DNA from: Balanoglossus misakiensis
Taxonomy: Eukaryota > Hemichordata
Direction of reading: 5' to 3'
Assembly: GCA_040954595.2 (NCBI GenBank)
Contig: CM082584.2
Span: 3,720,001-3,784,000 of the forward strand
Length of the DNA stretch: 64,000 nt
Shown: in pieces, positions 21,004-30,306 of the stretch
Layout: every line of letters starts with the position of its first letter
Numbering within the stretch: the first letter of the stretch is position 1
Notes under the pieces: model-generated
What the model saw: only the letters and a program-made list of their open reading frames with translations
Databases searched by the model: none
Told to the model about the DNA's origin: nothing
Position numbers and translations under genes: made by a program

Positions 21004-24000
21004 ATGGATGTCATTAGGAGAGTTCTGGAAAAATATAATGTTAGTTACCATCTAAAGCATGAACAGTTGCTTATCATCAGGAACATAATTGATAAGAAGC
21101 ACACTTGTGGAATTCTGCCAACCGGATTTGGAAAAAGTGACTGTTTTGTTATTCCACAATTGGTTGTTGATGAGGTGAGTACATTTATTTATGACTTCAT
21201 GATAATTTAAACACTGAATATGAAAAGCCTGAAAACTAGATTGATATTGAAGTTTTACACCTATCCAGTCACAGCAACTTTTAAATGTTATCTTCACTTC
21301 AATTCTAGATGTCTCCAGAGAACACACCACACATTGGTATAGTTGTATCTCCTCTCAGAAGCTTAATGATTAATCAGCAGAAAAGGTGGACTGAGCAGGG
21401 TGTTAAGGCTGCTTGCATTCTGAAAATGGCAGAGATGACTCGGGAGGAAATAAAAGGTTAATGGATTTATATGCTACAATCAATTTGTTTGATGTTACAT
21501 TCAATGTTTCATTGAAATATTAAATCAGGTACAGATAAATCACAAGGTCATCAATTACCATGCTTAATGTTTAATTACATTTTCATTTTTGATCACAGAC
21601 ATCATAGAGGGAAAATATTCTATAGTTTTCACATCCCCTGAATCTATATGCAGAGAACCCTGGCAGTCCATGCTAAGAAATGATGTTTACAAGAATAGAT
21701 TGGTATTCTTAGCATGTGATGAAGCACATTGTATTATAGAGTGGTGAGTAACAACACTTTGCCTAGCTTTGACAATTGACATAAAGATTTAAAGGAACTT
21801 GTTGCACTTTATTCTGGGTACAATCGCATGGGCAATGGCATCTGGTGTGTACAATGGCATAGCTCGAAAGTCCAACAAACTAGTTGGATAAAGCCTTGTA
21901 TCAAGGCTTTACATGTAGCTCAGCCAACTATGTTTACTACCTCAAGATGACAGATTTTTCAAGCAATAAATCACATAAAACACGCTGATTTGTCCTACAA
22001 ATATCACAATTTACACTGTCACGGCATGAGGAAAATTTGCTTGCCAGCAAGAGACACTTTGGATCTTCAAGATATTTTATTGTCAGAAAAGAAAGCTCTG
22101 ATATCTTTTGTCAGTAATTAACGAAACGACAAAATACCGTCTGTGAAATATTTGCAATGACAATTACGTTCGATAATTTTAATGACAGGGAAGAAACAGT
22201 GATGTTTGTATATTCATTCAAAGCTGCGTGTCACGAGAAGCCGCGACTCAACAGAGAGTTCCCGAAGAACCGGTTCAAAGGGAACGGTATTCATCCACGA
22301 CGGCGGCTACCATCAAAATCCATCATCATATCCCCTCAGATTCGCACTACCAACTTTCACTAACGCATTGACATGTTCAAAACTTACATGTACTTGGGCG
22401 TCGTATCCACCTTCCTTCCAGCAACTGCTTGGGTAAAAAAAAACACGGGGACGCATACACGTGGACTTCCAAATTTAATACGGAGAAAAAAACAATTACA
22501 CGGACGCCTGCGCACTGACCGCAAACGCCAGGTCAAAAAAAGCGCAGTGCGACAAACGAAACTATGAATATGCATTGAATTCATGACATAAGCGCAGTGC
22601 GACAAACGAAACTATGAATATGCATTGAATTCATGACATAACTCCCTTTTTGAAAGCTAACTTATAAGTTTGCTACTACAACGCGAATTCAATAACATGA
22701 AACTCGATTTCCAAATGCTGTTTAGCAAAACCGTCAATCGTTCTACACTGCTCTACTAAAGAAGTCCGCACCATGGTTGTCCGATCCTTTGATGGATTCA
22801 ACTCGGAATCTGTAGTTCTGCAAGAACATAGCCCATCTCATTACGCGGTCGTTGATAAACTTGGCACGGTCGACGTACACGAGCGGTTGATGATCAGTTT
22901 GCAATACGAACTCTGTACCATACAAATACATCATATACTTCCTAACAGCCCAGACAATAGCAAGACACTCCTTCTCGATAGTTGAGTATCCCCTCTCACG
23001 GTCTGACAGCTTCTTGCTGGCAAAACTCACGGGGAACAGTTTACCATCATGTGCCTGCATCAATACAGCCGCGATACCAACATCAGATGCATCCGTACGT
23101 AGAACATACTGCTTATCAGGGTCAGGCAACTTCAGTATCGGTTTCGTTGTTATGCGTTGGATAAGCGTCTTATATGCCATCTCCTGAGCGTCGCCCCATG
23201 CAACTCTAGTTGGCGATCCCTTCTTGGTCAGATCTGTCAATGGCACTGCTATTGCTGCATAGTTTGGAATGTATTCTCTGTAGAAACCTGTAAGACCTAG
23301 AAATGACCTTACTTCCTTCTTCGTCCTCGGACGTTGTGCATTTCTAACTCTCTCAACGTTATCTTCGTATGGACTCACGTGACCTTCCCTGATATGGTGA
23401 CCGATAAAATCAATACTGTCAGCTCCCACAATGCATTTGGATGGTCGAGCTGTAAATCCTGCTTCGGACATTCTCTTGAACAACTCTCTGAGCACACGCA
23501 AATGCTCCGCCCACGTACGTGTGTGGACGAGGATGTCATCTATATAGAAAACTACATGGACCATCCCACCCAACATTTTACGAATCCCACGCACTAAAGT
23601 CGCACCTGAATTCATCATACCAAATGGCATTTTCAGGAACTCGTACGCTCCATCTGGTGTAACAAACGCTGTTTTTGGTATATCCCCATCAGCAACAGGA
23701 ACTTGCCAGTACCCCTTACTAAGATCGATTTTTGTAAAACACTTATCGCCAGCAAGGCCGTGTAATACGTCATTAGAAGTCATTATTGGCTCTGGATCGA
23801 ATACGGTCACTTTGTTAAGTTTGCGATAATCGATACATATACGATTCGAGCCATCTCGTTTGCGAACTATTACTACTGGTGAAGCATAAGGCGATCTAGA
23901 TTCACGTATCACTCCCATTTCTAACATACTTTGTATGTCGTTCTTCAAAGATTCTCTTATCTTATATGGGACTGGGTAAGGTCTGGAACGTATGGGCTCA

Positions 24001-27000
24001 TCTGATGTAAGATGAATGTGGTACTGGACTATATTAGTAGTCCCTGGTATATCAGTAAATAGGTGCCTAAACTCGTTTACTAATACCCTAGCAGATTCTA
24101 ATTCCTCATGGGTACGTTTATCACCGAACTTCACATCAGCTACTGTTTCCTTTGACAGACATGTGTTAAGCTCCAACAAGTCATCACCTACTACAGCATC
24201 TTCAGTACATGCTTCCTCATACTCAATTATAGCGGCACTTGCGACATTCAAAGCTGGTAAACTGCAACTTGCTTTATCACTGTCTAATTCAACTCGATGA
24301 ATATACTCTTTCAACAAATTGGCATGATACGTCTTGTACTTCCCATTTACGTATACCTTGTAATCATTGGTACCAATAACACTATCGATTTTATAAGGGC
24401 CCTTCCACTGCATGAGCAATTTATTGTTGTCAGTAGGCAACAGAACCAATACCATCTGCCCTGGCATGTATTTTCGTACTTAAGCACCGCGGTCATAATA
24501 GTGTTTATACCGCTGTTGTGACTTTAACAACTCAGCTTGGGCAATTTTCAATGTCTGTTCAAGACGTTCTCTCAACTCGAAGACATACTGATAACTATTT
24601 CTAACTTCAGTCTCATCAGTTTTTGTTGTCCAAAGCTGTTTAAGAATATGCATCGGCCCACGAATTGTTCTCCCGTACATCAACTCGAATGGGGCAAACC
24701 CAGTTGACTCTTGGGGCACCTCCCTATATGCAAATAATAATGCCTTGATGTAACGATGCCACTGATTTGGCTGTTCGCTACAAAGACGTTTGAGCATCGA
24801 CTTTAAAACACCATTGAATTTTTCGACCAAACCATTACAGATCGGGTGATATGGTGTGGTGGACATTCCCCTGATTCCAAGTAAACGGGACACTTCACGC
24901 ATACATTCTGATACAAATTGTGTCCCCATATCATGTAAAATCTCTTCAGGTATACCAAGTCGGCTATACATGTCAACTAATGCTTCTGCTACATCCTCAG
25001 TGCTGATGCGCTTTAATGGCACAGCCTCTGGATATCTAGTAGCGTAGTCGACAAGGGTAAGTATATATCTATGGCCACTCTCACTAGGAGGGTGTATGGG
25101 CCCCACTAAATCTACGGCTACTCTTTTGAATGGTACATCTATCAACGGCATTTTCTGAAGGGGAACTTTAATGACTTTGCCTTTAGATATGGTTCTCTGG
25201 CAAATATCACAAGATCTACAAAAACGTGTTATGTCACCATGAATACCCGGCCAATAGAAATTTGTCAATACTCTGTCTGTGGTTTTCTTTATCCCCATAT
25301 GGCCACCTGTTATAGAATCATGGGCAACTGACATAACTTGATTACGCAATGCTTTTGGAACCATTATCTGTTTCACAGGTGTTCCATGATTTAAATATGG
25401 ATGAGTATATTGTCTGTACAACACACCACCCCTTACCAAAAATACTACTTCCCGTTCCCCTTTGACCTCGGGAGTATTCAATGACCAATATTTATCAAGA
25501 GCAGAGTCACTGCGTTGCATTTCAATTAACTTCTCTTTACAAACATCAAGACATTTACTGCCAGCAGGCACTTTCAAGGGCTTGCACTGGTCGCTCTTTT
25601 TAGCCATAGCCCTAGTAACTACAGCGCATTTTCCTGACCAATTTGTATCAGGATCACCTGGCGCTCTTGCTCCAGGAACATTACCAATTACTAAATCATA
25701 AATAGCATCAGGCAAACACTGTGCCTCTACCTCGCCAGTCAAATAAGGAGTATCAATATGAATTTTAGCAACAGGCACTGTGCGAGCAGTGTTGTCAACC
25801 ATAAGCATACAACAAAATTTGCCTGTATATTGGTCATCTTTCACAAATTCCCTCTTGACAACAGCACCACTGCAACCAGTATCTCTGAGTGCAGTTACAG
25901 CAGTGTTACCAATTTTCCCTTTTACAGTAGGCATTTTCGCTTCTAATGGTTGAAAACACGCAGTATGAACTAGTGGTATCGTTTTCCCACCAGCCAATAG
26001 AAGTTCGCCATTTTTATACACGACTCCACATCAGCCTTTGTTGCAGGCTCTGGCCCTACAAGACAGGCGGCGCTCATCTCTCCCCTTACGGAATGAATCG
26101 CATCAAGGTTAGTCACTGCAGCTCCTACTCTTTTGGGAGTGGGTTTCTCACCCGACTTAGTCTGAAACCTACACGTTTGGGCTTTATGTCCCAAACGACC
26201 ACAGTTATGGCATTTAACCCCAAACACATTTTTATGGTCAATTTTACTTGCACAATCTTTGGACAAATGGCCATACCCCTTGCATCGATAACACTGAATA
26301 CCGGAGGTTTCAATGCCGCTTCCACCACTACTGGCAGGACGGCGTTCTCTTTTGGTTACAGGCTTTGTATCAGTATTGTTTACAAGCGACGTTAAACGTC
26401 TGTCGTGAGCCTGCAGGTAACGATCTGCAATATCTGCAACTTTATCTAAAGTTTTGGGGTTCTTTTCACGCAAATGTACGGCCAAGTCCTTTGGGCATGT
26501 TTCAATAAACTGCTGTTTGACTATAAGTTCACATACATTATCAAAATCTTTCACAGTACCAGATAACTCGATCCACTTATGGAAATAATTCATCAAACGG
26601 ACCAAACATTGGTCACAACTTTCACCATGTTCGGGTTTGAAATTCATAAACTTGGCTCTATAGCCATCCTCTGTTAATTCGTATCTCTTCAACAGAGCAT
26701 CCTTAACATCGCCATACTTCTGTGCTGCCGTATCAGACAGTCTAGAATAAACATCTAAAGCTTTACCCGTTAACAATGCACTTAACAAAGATGCCCACTT
26801 TGGCTTATCCCACTTATTACTAGTTGCAAAGCGTTCAAAACGGAGCAAATAACTATCTAGCTCATCCTTCCCATCAACAAAAGCGGGTAACTTGGGAGAT
26901 TTCGCCAAATCAGAACCAGCATCAAAATGACGCCCCCTTCGACACTACCGGCTTCAAGCCGTTTCATTTCTAATTCATGTTTCCTTTGCGCTTCTCTTTC

Positions 27001-30000
27001 AACTAAATCATGTTTTCGGTGTGCCTCTCTTTCAGCTAAATCTGCCGCCATCTTCTTCTCTTCGATCTCTCTTTCAATTTCAGCCTTTTTTAATCCACGT
27101 TCCCTCTGCCTCTCTTCTCTCTATATTCTGCTGCTCCTTGACAAAATTTAACAACGCTTCACCCGTTAAACCGAGCCCAGATCCAATGTCAATAAACTTT
27201 TCCATATCTAATAAAATGTCAACTGCGTACTAGTACAAAGCACTGATATACATATATAATTGCAACCTATAAAACAGTGAAAAGCTTTCGAGTAGACCAA
27301 CTATCCAATTTCATTAAACAAATTTGGACTCAAGGAAGCGGACCCGCCAGTTGATATCCAGATAGTTTCACACAATGCTATTGTGCGTCTACTACCCTGC
27401 AAGAAGTGCAGTGTCCAAGAAATATCAACCGGGATCAGTCACGACAATATACGCCTTACAATTTTAGGCAATTATAACAAAACGAAATACGTACTGAGTA
27501 GAAAGCTCTATGTCACTGCTTTATGTACATGTACTAGGATTTACGGGAAATAAAAATAAACTATGCTCAGTTTTACAAATACTATACCGTCTGTGGATTT
27601 CACAAATTCAGAAATCCACCAAGAAAACAAATATCCTCGCCGATTTATTAGAACGAAATTGCCGTTCTCCCGGACGAGCCCCCATATGTCACGGCGTGAG
27701 GAAAATTTGCTTGCCAGCAAGAGACACTTTGGATCTTCAAGATATTTTATTGTCAGAAAAGAAAGCTCTGATATCTTTTGTCAGTAATTAACGAAACGAC
27801 AAAATACCGTCTGTGAAATATTTGCAATGACAATTACGTTCGATAATTTTAATGACAGGGAAGAAACAGTGATGTTTGTATATTCATTCAAAGCTGCGTG
27901 TCACGAGAAGCCGCGACTCAACAGAGAGTTCCCGAAGAACCGGTTCAAAGGGAACGGTATTCATCCACGACGGCGGCTACCATCAAAATCCATCATCATA
28001 TCCCCTCAGATTCGCACTACCAACTTTCACTAACGCATTGACATGTTCAAAACTTACATGTACTTGGGCGTCGTATCCACCTTCCTTCCAGCAACTGCTT
28101 GGGTAAAAAAAACACGGGGACGCATACACGTGGACTTCCAAATTTAATACGGAGAAAAAAACAATTACACGGACGCCTGCGCACTGACCGCAAACGCCAG
28201 GTCAAAAAAAGCGCAGTGCGACAAACGAAACTATGAATATGCATTGAATTCATGACATAAGCGCAGTGCGACAAACGAAACTATGAATATGCATTGAATT
28301 CATGACATACACACAAGTCTACTGAGTTTTAATATGAACCTGACAAGTGGTAAGATTTTTTAGTTAATATTCTATTTCAATTTTGCATACCATGTATCCA
28401 ATGGTTAAGGACATAGCTATAAAAGATGTACCATTACACTACAATCTTTGCTTTGGTTTAAGGGGTGATGATTTCAGACCAGAATATAAACAGGTATCTG
28501 TGTTGAGAAGCCTCTTGACATGTCCTCTACTGATTTTGACTGCCACTGCCACTGAAACCATGAGGAAAATAATCTTGCTCAATTTATTGTTGGATGACTC
28601 AGACGTAAAGACTGTTGCTGTTCTGCCTGACAGGTAAGAGCTTTAAATTGAAGAACATGTCACTATTTGTGTTACCAAAGCAAATTGTGTCTTTGGCTTA
28701 TTCTTCTGTACCACACAGAATAAATAACTAAAGAGTCAACACAAGTACAGCCACATTCCGTTCAATCAACGGGCAATATATCACGGGCCTTATCAAGTTT
28801 TTTTGCATACAATCTAAAACGCTTGATTAGCCCACTTGGACTCTTCACAGCTGTGTTATGATGGTACCCTGGGAATGATGCATGTTTCCGCCCAGGTCGA
28901 ATATCAAAAAGGCCATCATCTTTGTATCCTTTCACAAACTTTGAAATATCACTTCTGCAGTTTGGTTTTCCACCAGCACTTGTTGATACACGTGTCTCAG
29001 CAACTTTGTCTTCATATAACTTGTTGATGGCATTGCCCATGCTGCCTCCCATTTGGCTCATTCTTGCAACTTGCGCATCAGTGTACTTGCCCCTTGACTG
29101 TTTTAAAGCTTCTGTGAAAATTTAATGCATGCAAAGTTATGCTGTTAGGCTGTGACATTTCTTCATGTGGCCATAATATGTCTTTCATACATTCAGTGAT
29201 CGTTAAGGGAAAAAATGCGGAAACTCATGAAAAGCTTTGATGTGCAGCTTTAATGATATGAATCACATAAATGTATTTTACATGTAAGATTTCGACTACT
29301 TCTTCCTCATTTTTGAAAGAAATTAATCATAAAATTTCTTCATTTACAGACCAAATATATTTCTTCACTTTAAAAGTGAAATAGGTATGAATTTTGATAA
29401 AGAACTTGCATGGTACTTTGAACACCTGAGAAGTGAAGGAAAGAAAGCCAAAAAAGCAATAATCTACTGCAGGTCAGTACTAGGCCCTCTTCATAAAATT
29501 ATTTTCAAACTTCTACTTTTTATTACCAAGAAAGCAATGCACAATTCAGCATGGCCAATCCTTTCCAAGACATGATAGAATAAACTGCTGCTGGGTATTG
29601 ATTGACATTTTTATACTTGAAAAAAATATACCTATATTCTATACCATAATAAATATTTTTCCATCATGTCTGCAATATCTCAACATATCAATAAATAATC
29701 TCTGTATGTGGTAATAAATTTGATTTCAGGACCATCAGAGAAGTAGCAGATGTTTACGAGCATTTTGTTGCTGAAAAGGCTTGGTGTGGTGAAGCAAAAC
29801 ATGTTGAAAATAGACTTATAGATATGTACCACTCATCTGTGGATGAAGCCACTGAAAGAAGGATTGTTACCATATTCCCCACAGAAGCCAGTGTGATCAG
29901 ATGTCTGGTATCAACGGTGGCATTTGGTATGGGGATTCAAGTCAATGATATTGATATTGTTATTCACTGGGGTGTTAGCAAATCAATCCTGTCATACTGG

Positions 30001-30306
30001 CAAGAAGTTGGGCGGTGTGGAAGGGATGGGAGAAGAGCTGATGCATTTCTGTATGCCACAAAGAAAAGTCTAAATAAACAAAGGATTAGTGAAGAAGTTA
30101 TTAAATTTTGTTCGCAACTTCAGAGTCCATCCGATAATTGTGTAAGATATCATGTGTTAAACCATCTTTTTGTTGATGGCATGGGCATCCATCAATTAGA
30201 TAAGCTTAGAAATAGAGAAACATGCAAAGGCCCTCAACCAACAGGCAGCTGTAATTGTTTATTTCAGTCTTGTTGTAGTAACTGTAGAAAAAAGTGTTTA
30301 CAGTAG
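21004..30306 (+). CDS. RecQ-like ATP-dependent DNA helicase (complete, copy 2)
   Basis: Exons 21004-21174, 21309-21456, 21599-21743, 28463-28633, 29350-29472 and 29730-30306 join in phase to 444 codons plus stop. Visible SF2 RecQ motifs are a Q-like element (LKHEQLLII, ~17-25), Walker A PTGFGKS (~39-45), Ia VVSPLRSLM, DEAH box (~147-150), LTATATET motif III, FGMGIQ motif V and QEVGRCGRDG motif VI. A Cys-rich end (CNCLF, CCSNCRKKC) resembles the RecQ zinc subdomain. There is no HRDC or long winged-helix region, so it is short for the family. Expected role is 3'-5' unwinding of DNA in the nucleus, probably during transposition or repair of the donor site. Intron 3 now holds a 6.3 kb antisense retrotransposon. 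Three codons seen in copy 1 exon 6 are absent. Confidence 0.9.
22017..22638 (-). repeat. 3' LTR of the Gmr1-like element
   Basis: 622 bp, nearly identical to 27687-28307. Its U3 end carries a 50 bp tandem duplication (22542-22591 and 22592-22638, GCGCAGTGCGACAAACGAAA...), so the LTR terminus itself is duplicated. Confidence 0.93.
22639..22655 (-). other. Polypurine tract next to the 3' LTR
   Basis: On the minus strand the bases just upstream of the 3' LTR read CAAAAAGGGAGTTA. The purine run is at the position expected for the plus-strand primer of reverse transcription. Confidence 0.7.
22743..24467 (-). CDS. pol: Gmr1-like pol, second part: integrase C-terminus, RT, RNase H
   Basis: 574 codons in the same frame as the ORF ending at 24480, separated from it by a single TAA (24480-24482) and three more codons. 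It opens with the GPY-type end of integrase (MQWKGPYKI, ~19-27). Reverse transcriptase follows with CIDYRKLNKVT (~211-221), KIDLSKGYWQ and the YIDD catalytic box (~308-311). RNase H has LRTDASD (~457-462), EKECLAIVWAV and QTDHQPL (~523-529). The protein ends soon after NHGADFFSRA. Protease and integrase lie in the upstream ORF. All catalytic residues I can check are present. The stop would block synthesis unless read through. Confidence 0.92.
   Translation of the reverse strand: MPGQMVLVLLPTDNNKLLMQWKGPYKIDSVIGTNDYKVYVNGKYKTYHANLLKEYIHRVELDSDKASCSLPALNVASAAIIEYEEACTEDAVVGDDLLELNTCLSKETVADVKFGDKRTHEELESARVLVNEFRHLFTDIPGTTNIVQYHIHLTSDEPIRSRPYPVPYKIRESLKNDIQSMLEMGVIRESRSPYASPVVIVRKRDGSNRICIDYRKLNKVTVFDPEPIMTSNDVLHGLAGDKCFTKIDLSKGYWQVPVADGDIPKTAFVTPDGAYEFLKMPFGMMNSGATLVRGIRKMLGGMVHVVFYIDDILVHTRTWAEHLRVLRELFKRMSEAGFTARPSKCIVGADSIDFIGHHIREGHVSPYEDNVERVRNAQRPRTKKEVRSFLGLTGFYREYIPNYAAIAVPLTDLTKKGSPTRVAWGDAQEMAYKTLIQRITTKPILKLPDPDKQYVLRTDASDVGIAAVLMQAHDGKLFPVSFASKKLSDRERGYSTIEKECLAIVWAVRKYMMYLYGTEFVLQTDHQPLVYVDRAKFINDRVMRWAMFLQNYRFRVESIKGSDNHGADFFSRAV
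24480..26021 (-). CDS. pol: Gmr1-like pol, first part: protease and integrase
   Basis: About 513 codons in the -1 frame relative to gag, overlapping gag's 3' end. The first codon shown is GTG, so entry is by frameshift and not by initiation. Aspartic protease motif DTGCSG lies at ~47-52. An integrase zinc-binding segment follows (H234, H241, CRSCDIC at 268-274), then the core with D304 (VDLVGP), D364 (HDMGTQF) and E400 (VEKFNG), a complete DDE set. An in-frame TAA after YYDRGA ends it just before the integrase C-terminal domain. Integrase here precedes the RT in the next ORF, which is the diagnostic order of Gmr1-type elements. I see no canonical slippery heptamer at the overlap. Confidence 0.92.
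   Translation of the reverse strand: MYKNGELLLAGGKTIPLVHTACFQPLEAKMPTVKGKIGNTAVTALRDTGCSGAVVKREFVKDDQYTGKFCCMLMVDNTARTVPVAKIHIDTPYLTGEVEAQCLPDAIYDLVIGNVPGARAPGDPDTNWSGKCAVVTRAMAKKSDQCKPLKVPAGSKCLDVCKEKLIEMQRSDSALDKYWSLNTPEVKGEREVVFLVRGGVLYRQYTHPYLNHGTPVKQIMVPKALRNQVMSVAHDSITGGHMGIKKTTDRVLTNFYWPGIHGDITRFCRSCDICQRTISKGKVIKVPLQKMPLIDVPFKRVAVDLVGPIHPPSESGHRYILTLVDYATRYPEAVPLKRISTEDVAEALVDMYSRLGIPEEILHDMGTQFVSECMREVSRLLGIRGMSTTPYHPICNGLVEKFNGVLKSMLKRLCSEQPNQWHRYIKALLFAYREVPQESTGFAPFELMYGRTIRGPMHILKQLWTTKTDETEVRNSYQYVFELRERLEQTLKIAQAELLKSQQRYKHYYDRGA
25970..27205 (-). CDS. gag: Gmr1-like gag with two frame breaks
   Basis: The main ORF (26908-25970) holds a capsid-like helical region (KWASLLSALLTGKALDVYSRL, then KYGDVKDALLKRY) and two CX2CX4HX4C zinc knuckles (CYRCKGYGHLSKDC, CHNCGRLGHKAQTC) for RNA binding. 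The likely start is the ATG at 27205 (MEKFIDIG). A highly charged coiled-coil-like segment rich in EREAxRK (about 27110-26930) lies in another frame, while the ATG and main ORF are in the same frame. Two small compensating indels, one near 27115 and one in the G/C run near 26935, explain this. The shifted middle would give an aberrant protein unless these are sequencing errors. Confidence 0.85.
27667..27684 (-). other. Primer binding site, tRNA-Pro type
   Basis: Two bases inside the 5' LTR, the minus strand reads TGGGGGCTCGTCCGGGAG. The first 17 bases equal the well-known primer site complementary to the 3' end of tRNA-Pro. The position and match support tRNA-primed minus-strand synthesis. 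Confidence 0.88.
27687..28307 (-). repeat. 5' LTR of the Gmr1-like element
   Basis: 621 bp, TG...CA. It differs from the other LTR by G for A at 27695 and by length of an A run near 28106. It carries the same 50 bp tandem duplication at its U3 end (28211-28307). Confidence 0.93.

Larger units (their letters stand above)
22017..28307 (-). mobile_element. Gmr1-like Ty3-type LTR retrotransposon
   Basis: This 6291 bp element has two ~621 bp LTRs (TG...CA ends) that differ at only a couple of positions, flanked by a 5 bp duplication TACAC (22012-22016 and 28308-28312). Unit 1 has the empty site (TTTACACACAAGG near 6422). Order on the minus strand is 5' LTR, tRNA-Pro type primer site, gag, protease, integrase, reverse transcriptase, RNase H, polypurine tract, 3' LTR. 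Integrase before RT is the Ty1/copia-like order that defines Gmr1 elements described from deuterostomes. It is young by LTR identity but has gag frame breaks and a pol stop. Confidence 0.93.

Noticed and set aside
25982-26060. Canonical -1 slippery heptamer at the gag-pol overlap
   Set aside because: The frames differ by -1, but no X XXY YYZ heptamer is in the right phase; the ATAAAAATGG run does not fit.
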